Shown piece by piece: positions 22,521 through 33,085 of a stretch of 64,000 nucleotides of DNA. The stretch comes from Lunularia cruciata (Eukaryota > Streptophyta > Marchantiopsida > Lunulariales > Lunulariaceae). Made by a program: the position numbers and the translations under genes. The stretch spans positions 20,002,243 to 20,066,242 of the forward strand of contig OX419761.1 in assembly GCA_948567375.1 (NCBI GenBank). The letters run 5' to 3'. Every line of letters starts with the position of its first letter. Within the stretch, counting starts at the first letter, position 1. The notes below the pieces were generated by a model. It was given only the letters and a program-made list of their open reading frames with translations, was not told where the DNA came from and did not search any database.

Positions 22521-23681
22521 CCTGATTTGAATTCTCTTCCTCTCATCACAATAGCATTTAAGACGGGTTTCAATTGACTCCAAGGTCCAAAATGAGTTTT
22601 GATCAGCTCTACAACAAGATCCCTTCTTCCAAATGGTACATGGTCATCTTACAGCATGTGACAAGGAGGATAACACCTTCTCCTTCAAGGAAGGCCTTCT
22701 ATTCCATGAGAACCGGATTTATGTTCCAACCAAAGGTGATCTCCGACTTGTGTGCCTTCAAGAAGCACATGATTTACCAATAGGTGGTGTAATACCAAGA
22801 GCTAGCCATATGATCTAGATGTGAAATTTGGTTTGGTAACATCTGGAAAGATTTTATACATGATGGTCAAAATAGATCAGATAGAAGTATCACCAAAAGG
22901 GTACTTCTACTAATAGGGCAAAAAACCAAAATAGATTTGAAAACCTTAGAACCAATAGCTAGACATATGATTTGAAGGTGAGAATTGGGTTGGTAACATC
23001 TGGAAGGATGTTACACAGGATGGACTGAATAGATCAGAAAGAGGTATCACCAAAAGGGTACTTCTACTAATAGAGTTGGAACCAAAATATGCCTGAAATC
23101 TTTGAAGGCAATTTTGGAGGCCTAATGTGGTACCCACATTTTTTGTTTTTTTATGGTTAGTAGGGTTTAAGAGATGAAGTAAGCACAAATTGCGGACAAA
23201 GAAGAGGCAAAAGTAACTTCGGAGGAAAGCCGAAGAAGCTGACATCGAATCCGATGATGGAGGTACTCGGAAGAAGAGTACACCGGAAGCAGGCTGAAGA
23301 TCATCATCTTCGGGTTGGAAAATGCATGAATGATGAGGACCGTTTAACAACCTCTGTACATGGCAAGAAAGTACATTTCAAGAAACGGCAGGGGCAGAAG
23401 AAGCATATCTTGACAGTGACCGATAGTGCACGTAGAAGAGAGAAATTCACAGACAAAATTGACTGAAGAATGACTGCGATTTAGGGCAATATAAAATTGC
23501 GACTGCGTAGGGGAAAGTTGAATTTGCTGAGTAAATTTCCAATTCCTTTGAGTAGTCATCCTGTAGGAATGCATGTCCAGAAGCCTATCGAGAGTGAAAT
23601 TTTTGAAACCTTGAGGGAGTTAGAGTGTCTTGTCCAGGAGAGGGGCTGATCTTCCAATAGCGTAGAACGAGAGAACAAATC

Positions 23682-26016
23682 ATGGCTAAGAAGGTGGCCA
23701 ACGCGCTGGCAGTGAGAGGTTTTGCAATTTGACGAGTAGATGTAGTAGCTAGGATCGAAGTCTTGGTTAGACTTTGTATCACTTTTTTAGCATGGAACTG
23801 GAATTTCAGTTTCCCAAGAGTGATGGCAGAGATCGCTGCCAGTAATTGTGAGGAGGGTCCCAAAGTGGAGGGGAAGAGAGGCAATCCGGCTCGATGGACT
23901 GAGTCGGATTGGAAGTTAGTCCTGGGGAGAGAAGCAGGAGCGCCGATAGGGATCACTTTCTATCAGAAGTGTGATGCTGCAGAGGAGACAGCGGAGATTC
24001 GCAATTTGTTTTTCGCTCCAAGAACGACGAATGGTTACAAGGTGGAGTCGTATCGGGACCCGATCCAAAGAAGCATCGTGGGGGTGATGATGGCCATGTT
24101 CAAGCCGGAGCAAACAACGTACGTAACCATGCAGTAGGCATTCTTCTTCCACCAGATGTTTGCAAGAGTACCCGTGAATTGGGCGAACTGTTTCCATCAC
24201 CGAACAAGGCAAATGGTGGTGAATTGGAGAACGGGCTCGCCACCGCATTATTTTGCACCATTCGTAGCACATTTCTACTTCGGGCTGAACTTACTGTCCA
24301 AAGACAAGTGTCATCGTATGGTCTCACACATGCACCCTGATTTGAGACGAGAAGCCGAAGAAGAGGAGTGATAGTATATGCTGCATCTTTGAGCAAATGA
24401 CAAGTACTTTGCGAGGATGGGATAGTGGAAAATTGAAGACATTACTAGTCCGAAGACAAAGAAGCGCATCAAACCCGAAGAAGCCAAATCATCGGCCATC
24501 CCACGCAAGACTTGGAGGCTGATGTTGAAGACCACTAACACTATGAGAGGGGCATCATCGGAGTCGGAGTCTGATGAAGCAACTGAGTTGCAAGAAGAGG
24601 ACTCAGAAGAAGAAGAGCTCACGTTGAAGAGTGAGGAGTCGGGAAGCGAAAGTGAGGGAGAGCCCAAAGTCCAGCAATTGGTGGTGGTAAGTGAGGCTGG
24701 GGAGGCAACGATGGAGGACAAGCCAAAACCCGAAGCAAAGAAGGAGTATCCCGCGGGGCCAAGTTCAAGAGGCCAAGACGAAGATAGTGCCAACACTATG
24801 AAGGTACGAAGATCACGACTTCGGATGAAGGAGTCGATGACGCAGGAGAAGACTCCAGACAAAGGTGGCAATGATGGAGAAGAAACCTTTGGCGGGATAG
24901 CATATTTGACAAGGGTGGTCACACCTTTGCTCGAGCTATTGAAAGAACATTGTATGGGAATTGCCCAAGATCGAGTGAAAGGGATGAATGAGCTGCAGAT
25001 GGTGAAGCATCTGTTGAAGGAAGTGCAAGAGCTGCAGAAACATCAAATCCAAAGAAGTGTGGAAATTGAAGATCTTCGGAGGGAGGAAGACTTGAGGAAG
25101 AAAATGCTGAGCGTGCTACAAGGGAGGTGCACAGAAAAAGAGAAAGAACTGCAAAACCAAGCCGGAGAGTTGAAAGAGCAGGCAATGGCTTAGCAAGATG
25201 CAGGATGAAGTGAGTAATGTGCGTGTCAAGAATGTTCATCTGAAGGCGATGACCATCGTGATAGAGCAAGAGTTGGACAGCTTGAAGAAGAGTGCCGCAG
25301 CAAAAGATCAAGCATGGCAGAGAGAATTGGCATCTAGGCAAGAAGAAGAAGAGCGTTTGCGAGAACTTGTCAAGAGTGCGGAGCAGCAAAAAACGTAGTA
25401 TGCCGAGGAGAAGAAGATGATTGCTGCAGAATACGACGACGAGTTGCAGATGTATCGAGAGGAGTTGAAGGTGGAGCGTTCTCAAGGATATGCATCGGAG
25501 TCAGGAAGGGACCTTGCTAGGAGATTACGAGCAATCTTAAGCACGGAGGCTGAAGGAAGATTGGAAGAAGCTCGTTTGCATGAGTTGAAGTTGCTTGTGT
25601 AGGAAACTCGGAAAAGAAAAGCCAAAGATGTGGATATGAACACGTTGCTGATTTGCTTGAGGGAGCGTGTAGATAGGAAAATGTTAGATGTAGAGAACAA
25701 CGTTAGTCTTAGATTAGATTTAGTCAATTTGGAATTAGAGAAGATTTGGAATAGTGTGACAGTGGAGAAGAGACCCGATGTTGCAAAAGTGGGAGTACAA
25801 GTGTCATCGGACTTGCGAATTGATACATTAGAGAAGAGTGGGTCAGGAGATAAGAATGTAGATGGATTACCCATGAGCTCAATTGAAGATTGTAGTGAAG
25901 AAGTTGTAGAATTAGTGAAGAAATTAGTAGAATCAGTCATACCCAAAGAAGGTGAAATAGTAGGAAGATCATCGGGTTTGGAAGCTGATGATGAGGTAGA
26001 CATCAGATCGAGATAG
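23682..26016 (+). pseudogene. Unrecognised long reading frame with acidic and coiled-coil regions
   Basis: From ATG 23682 (MAKKVANALAVRGFAI) one frame runs, through several TGA/TAG stops, to 25193. After a one-base shift near 25195 it runs on to TAG 26016: about 775 codons. A globular N-terminal part has RWTESDWKLVLGREAGAPIG, IRNLFFAPRT, VPVNWANCFHHRTRQ and YFAPFVAHFYFGLNLLS. An acidic Ser/Glu tract follows (about 24540-24680), then long Lys/Glu/Gln heptad-like helices (about 24940-25600: LLKEVQELQKHQIQ, EEDLRKKMLSVLQ, LASRQEEEERLREL, YREELKVERSQ), then VVELVKKLVESVIPKEGEI. No RT, integrase, protease or zinc knuckle is seen. I do not recognise the family. A gag-like or plant transposon-associated protein is possible but unproven. 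Confidence 0.6.
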
Positions 26017-26063
26017 AAGTCAATTTTGAGATAGGAAGAGGCAGATATAAAACAATAGCTTGT

Positions 26064-26815
26064 CCCTTGGGATCTGTAGGTAGGAAAGGATGTTATGAAG
26101 CGGTGCTTAGGTAGGCAAATCTGTTGTTTGCTATAGTATTTAAGTGAAGCATTCGCAGTACGATGCTATTCAATATTCAGCTTTCTGAAGATAGATAAAG
26201 CGAAGTGTTGTTCTCAGTACTCATCGCTTAAGCTTAATTCTGATTGTCAATTTTGTGTTTGTATTTGTGAGTGTGTGGAGAATTCCGAAGAGCAAGTCAG
26301 TGTGTCTATGGATGTTGGGATCTATAGCCTTGATCTTCATTCTGTGTGTTTGATCCTGAGTGAAGTGCATCGGAGCAATGCCTTGATAGATCTGAGAGGA
26401 ATTGTAGTGTTGTTAGCATTCTGCATTGGTGAGTGCAGTACAAAGTTGATGTGAAGCAATTTCAATCAAGGAAGTTGTGCCTTCAGTGGAGGGATAGAAC
26501 ACAATTCTGAGGCAAAATCGGTCTTCGCAGTGAAGTGCCGTCTTCGGGAGAATCTGAATCATCACACTCAAGAGTTGTTTGGACAGAATTTACTATGATG
26601 TGATTATATGTGCGTATTCGTGACAAGTTGTCAAGATTGTGAGCTTGTTACTCTCTTTTGGGTGTAGTTTCTACCTGAGAGATTAAAGAAGCCATCAAGA
26701 AGAACTGCAATTGTGACTTTTGACTTTGTATTTGACCAATTCTGGATAGTATCTCTGCGGGAACAAACTTTACTTACCCGATTACCGCAAAAGTGATATT
26801 TGCCGGGTTGTCACA
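26064..26815 (+). promoter_or_regulatory. Non-coding 3' part of the LTR-less element, possible LTR-like promoter
   Basis: After the reading frame there are about 750 bases without coding sequence, with TATTTAAG near 26140 and ending GGGTTGTCACA. This has the look of an LTR (promoter box, CA end), but no TGTGGTACC start or second copy was found. Function is inferred. Confidence 0.35.
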
Positions 26816-27228
26816 CCTAAATGGATGAATTAGGCCTCAAAAATATGCATGTCCTCCCTCCCCTCAGTAGAGGAAAATCTGGCCTTCCCTCCCCTTGCTT
26901 TGTCTTGTCGAGAGCTTTCCAACGGTACCTCATCTATGTGATTCTAAGATTTCTATAGGAAGATTCCCTAAAAGATTCCCTCTGGTCAAAGCTTGTTTGA
27001 CCAACCAGATAGGACCAGGACCGACATGTCACCCATCCAATGGTGGAGCTTGCTGAAATGTCACCTATCTATGTACCTAATCCTATGGTGGAGCTTCATT
27101 GGAGGAGATCCGCTTTACCTATATAATAAAGAGAAGGTGCTCCTTTGAGGCATTGGAGTTTGAGTGTGAAAGTGTGTGTTTCTCATGGTGTGTTTCTCTT
27201 CAGGTCTCCTATCCTCAGAGTATTACAC

Positions 27229-27240
27229 TGGTATCAAAGC
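27229..27240 (+). other. Primer-binding site, element B
   Basis: TGGTATCAAAGC, 11 of 12 matches to the initiator-tRNA-Met complement, one base after the 5' LTR. Confidence 0.8.
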
Positions 27241-27567
27241 AGGTGTTGTCCAAGAGAGCGGATCACCTCTCTTGGAAGAACATGGACTACTGAGACTGAG
27301 TAATTTTGAGGAGAGATATTTTGGTGTAATTGGTGGATTAGGAGGATAGAATGGATGCTTTGGGAGGACAATATCCAATACCTTGCTTTCCATTCTTGAA
27401 TCCATTCAACATCAAGATTATGTACATTCAGCACGAGCAAGTGAGAGTGTATTTGGTTTTTCACTTTGGAGCAGAGTTCATGGATACAGTAATTCTCCAA
27501 ACCCAATGATTTTTCTTGTAGTGATTTACAATAGAGAGTGGGATTTGACAATTTACATTTTGTTGTG

Positions 27568-27771
27568 ATGGATTTGAATGTCCCAAATCCTTTCTCTTTT
27601 AACACTCAAGTAGAAATTTGTTATGTAGTGAGACCAAAAGTGATGTTTAGGGATTTTGTGGTCAAGAATTTTGGTGATGAATATTACCAACGAGTGGTAG
27701 CTTCTGAGGTCCCAATGGTAGTTCCAATAGTTCGTGCGCCCTCCAGAGTGATCATATTAACTCTCTATTGA
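27568..27771 (+). CDS. Small pre-gag reading frame of family B (67 residues)
   Basis: ATG 27568 to TGA 27771 in the leader between primer site and gag: MDLNVPNPFSFNTQVEI.., then RPKVMFRDFVV, EYYQRVVASEVPMVV and APSRVIILTLY. Copy C has a frame at 63329-63532 with no indels over 67 codons and the same stop codon. About half the differing codons are synonymous. Its protein family is unknown to me, and there is no signal peptide or membrane segment. It could be a genuine small protein, or an upstream frame that controls gag translation. In copy C one internal codon (Arg) has become TGA. Confidence 0.55.
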   Translation: MDLNVPNPFSFNTQVEICYVVRPKVMFRDFVVKNFGDEYYQRVVASEVPMVVPIVRAPSRVIILTLY

Positions 27772-27859
27772 AGTTTAGGGTATAGCAATCAAGTGTTACA
27801 GGAACATGGATCCATAGTTGTAGGAGTTGGTGCAAGGAATGCAAGGGATGTTGAATGAA

Positions 27860-28846
27860 TTTTGAGAGATTAAGATGACCATGGAGGCATTACAAAGTCA
27901 AGTGTAGACCCTCACGAATGATCAAGCAATGCAAAAAGAAGAGCCGTCTCCAAATCCAATACCTACGACTGAAGTACTTAGAGAGGAACCCGTGCCTACA
28001 AACCCTATCAATGATGAAGCCACATTACTACTCCGGATGAAGAAGATCTGCAACATCGAGTCTTCCAAGAGGTAGCATATGATGGGAGTAGTGGAGAACT
28101 AGATCTTGAGAATGAATCGATATTTTTGGTTGGTCTCAACAGAGATCACCGAGCATGTTGCAGGTGTGTTTGCATGTGGGTACTTGATCAATAAAGCCCT
28201 CACATGGTATGACGCTTGGGAACAATCCATGTTGGTCAAGAGAAGGGAGGTCACATGGACAGCAATACAAGAAGGATTGCTGAAGAATTTCTAATCGATG
28301 AATTTTGTGCAAATGGCTTGGATCTGCCTATGGGGATTGAAATAGAAGAACAACATACAAGAGTATATGGAGGCATTTTTGGATCTACAAGTTGCAATAA
28401 TAGACATGAGTCCAGCAGAGGCTCTTGACAATTTCAAACAAGTGTTGAAGGAGCAGATTTGCCAAGAAGTCATGGTACAAAATCCTCGCATGATATTTGA
28501 AGCCATTGCTTGTGCGCAAAGAATAGTAGGAGCATTAGGTGGAGGTGAAGGAGTAGTTCCACCTCAACATTATTGGGTAGAAATGCCACCCATGGGTGGA
28601 CCAGTATCGATGGAATTGGGCAACCTTCGGTTTCAAGACCAAGGAGCACAACCGTTTCAAGGAGAATGGGGACGGGTAGAAGAACAAAGAGATGGAGTCC
28701 CACGAGGAGAAGGAACTCAAGGAGAACAACGCCGTTGTTACAATTGTGGTCGTATTGGGCATATATCTACCAATTGTTGTGCTTGACTTCCCAAAGGCCC
28801 TCGACCTTCATACAGGCAATCTTTGAACAACATGGAGAGATGCACT
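27860..28846 (+). pseudogene. Element B gag, decayed
   Basis: Collinear with the gag of copy C: PINDEATLLLRMKKICNI, ILRMNRYFWLV, HVAGVFACGYLINKALTWYDAWEQ, AFLDLQVAIIDMSPAEALDNF, ICQEVMVQNPRMIFEAIACAQ and one zinc knuckle CYNCGRIGHISTNC (Cx2Cx4Hx4C) near 28735. Stops interrupt it at several points and at least one frame change near 28295. The start codon was not fixed. Confidence 0.8.
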
Positions 28847-28884
28847 AAAGAGGAGGAGGTTGAAATCACTTCGGAAAATGAAGA

Positions 28885-29664
28885 TTGCCAGTAAATATAC
28901 CTCATGGCCTTATTGGCTCAATAAGGAAGCAGAAAAGCGAGGGAAGGAAGAAGACAAGCGCACATAGGTACCAAAAGGCAACCTCACAATTGATTGTAGT
29001 GAATGGGGTCCTAGAAGGCAATCAAGTGAGAGTGTTAATAGATCCAGGAGCCATAGAGAATTTCTTGTCTTGCTCTATTACAATAAGATTGAGAATGGAT
29101 CTAGAGAGAGATGAGAGTGAAGAAGTAGAGTTACCTAACAGACAAACAAAGAGGACTGAATCATTACACAAGCGGGTAACACTCTCTGTAGGAAAATATC
29201 AAGAAGCAATTGAGTGGCGAGTGATACAATTAGCTTGTTATGATGCAATCTTAGGTATGCTATGGATGGAGCATTACAACCCTATGGTAGATTGGAGGAA
29301 GAAAGTAGTGAGAACCCACCAATGGTCGATCATTGGGGTTAAAGAAAACCCACATAGGCAAGAATTGCCTCTGTATGTCATAGAGACAACAACTATCTAT
29401 AAGACTGATAGGTGTTTCATGGGTCTAATAAGAGAAGTCCAGAGTGCACAACTCAAGGGACAAATTCCTAAGAAATTGAAGGATGTCGTAAATGAGTTTC
29501 AAGATGTTTTTCCTGATGATCTACCCTCAAGATTACCACCAAAAAGGAAAGTAGATCATAAAATTAAGACACTCTCGGGAAAGACACCTCCCTGTAAGGC
29601 CCTATATTGCCTATCACCTCATGAGTTGGAGGAGTGCAAGAATCAAATTGAGGATATGCTATAG
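28885..29664 (+). pseudogene. Element B protease and start of RT
   Basis: TSQLIVVNGVLEGNQVRVLI, then the active site DPGAIENFL, where the usual Asp-Ser/Thr-Gly has become Asp-Pro-Gly; AILGMLWMEHYNP follows. The RT connection [20 protein letters not shown] and LSPHELEECKNQIEDML ends at TAG 29664; the next codons ([15 protein letters not shown]) continue the frame. Confidence 0.85.
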
Positions 29665-30800
29665 AAAGGGTTCATCCAACCCAGCGTATCACCATATGGA
29701 GCTCCGGTCTTGTTTGTGAAGAAGAAAGATGGTACAATGCGCATGTGCATTGACTATTGGGGTCTCAATCAGCAAACAATGAAGAACAAATACCCCTTAC
29801 CTCGCATGGATGATCTATTTGATCAACTCAATGGAGCAAGACATTTCACCAAACTAGATTTACGGAGCAATTACAATCAAATCCGAATCGCAGAGGAGGA
29901 TGTGTACAAGACTGCCTTTCAAACCAAGTATGGCCACTTTGAGTATCTCGTGATGCCTTTTGGTCTCACCAACGCACCTGCCACTTTCATGAGTCTAATG
30001 AATGACATATTTCGTCCATATTTGGATAAGTTTGTCATTGTTTTCTTGGATGACATCTTAGTATACAGTAGCACGATGACGGAACACAAATAGCATCTAC
30101 GAGAAGTCCTCCAGATTCTAAGACAGAATTGATTGTATGCCAAAATCTCAAAGTGTGAGTTTGGCAAGTCTAAAGTAGACTACTTGGGGCATAGAGTAAG
30201 TGCAAAGGGTATTCAAGTATTGATAGATAAAATAGAGGTCATTCAAAAATAGAGGGCCCTAGAAGATCAGACTCAACTCAAGAGCTTCTTGGGTTTGACG
30301 GGATTCTATCATCAATTTGTCAAGGACTTCTCCAAGGTTGCACAACCTTTAACAGCATTGCTTGGCAAGGGGAAGAAGTGGACATGGAGAACCATACAAG
30401 AGTTGGCCTTTCAAGAATTGAAAGTTGCCTTGCTATATGCACCAATCTTGAAGTGGTATGACCCAAAACGTCCAATCAAGTTGGCTATAGATGCATCAAG
30501 CGTAGCAATCGGAGTAGTCCTACAACAAGAGTGGCATGACGGATTGCATCCCATCGCATATTTCCCTCAAAAGTTGTTACTAGCAGAGCGCAACTACCAC
30601 ACCACAGAATGAGAAGAGTTGGCTATCGTCTTGGCAACCAAGCATTGGAAGCACTATTTGGGCAAGAAGGCATTTGTGGTAGAGACAGACCACAAACCTC
30701 TAGTTTACCTTGAGACGCAATAGGATCTATCTTGTTGCCAGATTCAATGGGTAGAGTGGCGACAACGCTTCAACATGACAATCACCTACATTGAAGTTAA
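29665..30800 (+). pseudogene. Element B reverse transcriptase and RNase H
   Basis: [58 protein letters not shown] and [19 protein letters not shown], then stops at about 30091, 30129 and 30250. GLTGFYHQFVKDFSKVAQPL and AIDASSVAIGVVLQQEWHDG begin RNase H, and VETDHKPL is near 30690. The FLDD catalytic pair is intact, and the stops are single transitions from plausible codons. Confidence 0.9.
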
Positions 30801-32290
30801 AAAGAAACTTGCATATTCATTCACCCACATGCCAATGGCAAACAACTTGGTAGTAGAGGTTCAGATTAACCCTAAATTTTGGCTAGAAATTCTGGTGGCT
30901 ATGAAAACTGATCCACAGATTGTAGAAGGTAAATCATCCAAAGGCGTCACAAGCACCCAAGGACTCACTTTTTGTGATGGTAGATTATGGATTCCAAATG
31001 TCCCAAAATTGCGCACCACCATTCTAGCGGAATGTCATGATTCGGCCATTGCAGGTCATGTTAGAGTGGACAAGACCTTGGATGCAGTCCACCGCCATTA
31101 CTATTGGCCCAAGATGTGCAACGATGTGATGGACTACATGCGTAGTTGCTTACTTTGTCAATAGAACAAAGCTTCTAATCAAGCTCCTATAGGGCTCATG
31201 CAACCTCTCCCTACTCCTACACAACGTTGGGAACAGGTGTGTATGGATCTTGTCTATGAATTACCCAAGACCATATCAAGATTTGACTCCATTGTGGTCT
31301 TTGTGGACCGGCTCAGAAAAATGATTCATGTGTGCCCTACCACCAAGGAGGTGACGGCTCCACAACTTGCTCAGCTATACTTAGATGCAGTCTTCTCTCA
31401 CCATGGCTTGTCTCGAGTACTCATCATTGATAGGGGTACTCAATTCACCAGTTTGTTTTGGCGTACCCTCTTTGGTTTTTTCAAAACCAAGTTGGCCATA
31501 TCCACAGCCTACCACCCACAAACAAATGGACAAACTAAGCGGGCTAATTGCACTATTGAAGACATGTTATGTGACTTCACCTTAGAAGAGTAAGAGAGGT
31601 GGGACACCCTACTCCCGTTGGTGGAATTTGCTTACAACAATTCAGTGAATGCATCCACCCAGGTCACTCCGTTCTTCCTCATGTATGGTGAGTATCCCTT
31701 CACACCTTCCAGCTTGATGAAGATCCATCCGGTGGCTACCAAGGTCAATGCAGTCAACACATTTGTTTCTAGAATCCAACAAGGGGTGGAGAGCGCTAAG
31801 CACAAATTACAGATTGCACAAAATCACCTGAAGCAATATGCTAATGCACACCTTAGGCACATGGAGTTCAATGTTGGGGATCAGGTGTGGCTATCGACAA
31901 CCAACCTCACATTAGTGGGACCTCGTAAGCTCAAACCTCGTTTTATTGGGTCTTTCTCAATTCTCCATCGAGTCGGCGCTATGGCCTATCACCTTGAGCT
32001 ACCACCACACATGAAGATCCATCCAATGTTCCATGTTTCCCTACTACGTAGATATGCTCCCCGATCAGGCTTGGGTCATTCCACACAAGACATTCGACCT
32101 TGTCCGACACTTGTTGATGGCAATGAGGAATATGAGGTGGAGAGTATTCTCCAAAAACGCATGCGTAGTACTCGTCATCCACGAGTGGATTATCTTTTCC
32201 AATGGAAGGTTATCCCTCTATGAAGCAACCTGGAAACCCATTGCCAATTTGACACATGCATCGGTGTTGGTGCAAGTATTTGAGCAATAG
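30801..32290 (+). pseudogene. Element B integrase and chromodomain
   Basis: Zinc-binding domain (ECHDSAIAGHVRVDKTLDAV, MRSCLLCQ), core (MDLVYELPK, VLIIDRGTQFTSLFWRTLF), then HPQTNGQTKRANCTIEDML, where the expected catalytic Glu is Lys. LLPLVEFAYNNSVNASTQVT and the GPY/F-like module (LKPRFIGSFSIL) follow. A chromodomain (EEYEVESILQKRM, YEATWKPIANLTHASVLV) ends at a TAG at 32288. Stops near 31164 and 31592, plus a frame change near 32210, interrupt it. Confidence 0.9.
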
Positions 32291-32330
32291 TTGCACAAAG
32301 AGGACATTACGTCTTAAAAGGAGGGAGGTT

Positions 32331-33080
32331 TGTAATACCAAGAGCTAGCCATATGATCTAGATGTGAAATTTGGTTTGGTAACATCTGGAAAGATTTTAT
32401 ACATGATGGTCAAAATAGATCAGATAGAAGTATCACCAAAAGGGTACTTCTACTAATAGGGCAAAAAACCAAAATAGATTTGAAAACCTTAGAACCAATA
32501 GCTAGACATATGATTTGAAGGTGAGAATTGGGTTGGTAACATCTGGAAGGATGTTACACAGGATGGACTGAATAGATCAGAAAGAGGTATCACCAAAAGG
32601 GTACTTCTACTAATAGAGTTGGAACCAAAATATGCCTGAAATCTTTGAAGGCAATTTTGGAGGCCTAAATGGATGAATTAGGCCTCAAAAATATGCACCA
32701 CCCCCCCCCCCTTCAGCAGAGGGAAATCTGGCCTTCCCTCCCCTTGCTTTGTCTTGTCAAGAGCTTTCCAACGGTACCTCACCCACATGATTCTGAGATT
32801 TCTACAGGAAGATTTCCTAAAAGATTCCCTCCGGTCAAAGCTTGTTTGACCAACCAGATAGGACCAGGACCGACATGTCACCCATCCAATGGTGGAGCTT
32901 GCTGACATGTCACCTATCTATGTACCTAATCCTATGGTGGAGCTTCATTGGAGGAGATCCGCTTTACCTATATAATAAAGAGAAGGTGCTCCTTTGAGGC
33001 ATCGGAGTTTGAGTGTGAAAGTGTGTGTTTCTCATGGTGTGTGTGTTCCTCTTCAGGTCTCCTATCCTTGGAGTATTTCA
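32331..33080 (+). repeat. Element B 3' LTR
   Basis: 750 bp, starting TGTAATACC and ending GAGTATTTCA. TATATAATA is at 32969-32977, with a C run near 32700. The polypurine tract AAAAGGAGGGAGGTT precedes it (32316-32330). Confidence 0.93.
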
Positions 33081-33085
33081 GGTGG

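Larger units (their letters stand above)
23126..26815 (+). mobile_element. 3.69-kb TG...CA element without detectable LTRs, inside the LTR of B
   Basis: Starts TGTGGTACCCAC and ends GGGTTGTCACA, with short imperfect inverted ends. Target duplication CCTAA is at 23121-23125 and 26816-26820, and the intact sequence is present in the other LTR of B. The 5-bp duplication and TG/CA ends are the mark of a retroviral-type integrase. I could not find the sequence of either end repeated at the other end, so it is not a standard LTR element. It carries one long decayed frame (23682-26016) and about 800 bases of non-coding 3' sequence with a TATTTAAG box at 26140. Possible readings: a large non-autonomous retroelement derivative with very diverged LTRs, or an unusual cargo mobilised by a gypsy integrase. 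Confidence 0.8.
22788..27227 (+). repeat. Element B 5' LTR, interrupted
   Basis: TGTAATACC...GAGTATTACA. It is split at 23125/26821 by another element. The first 338 bases are identical by eye to the 3' LTR, and the remaining 407 are not. A direct duplication with a period of about 157 bp (AGCTAG.CATATGAT..) lies in U3. TATA box TATATAATAA is at 27120-27129. Confidence 0.93.
22788..33080 (+). mobile_element. Element B: family-B chromovirus nested in A''
   Basis: LTRs at 22788-27227 (745 bp once the inserted 23126-26820 is removed) and 32331-33080 (750 bp). Target duplication GGTGG is at 22783-22787 and 33081-33085. Order: LTR, primer site, a small frame, gag, protease, RT, RNase H, integrase, chromodomain, polypurine tract, LTR. 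Several stops and the loss of the third integrase Glu indicate an inactive copy. It shares design but little sequence with family A. Confidence 0.95.
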
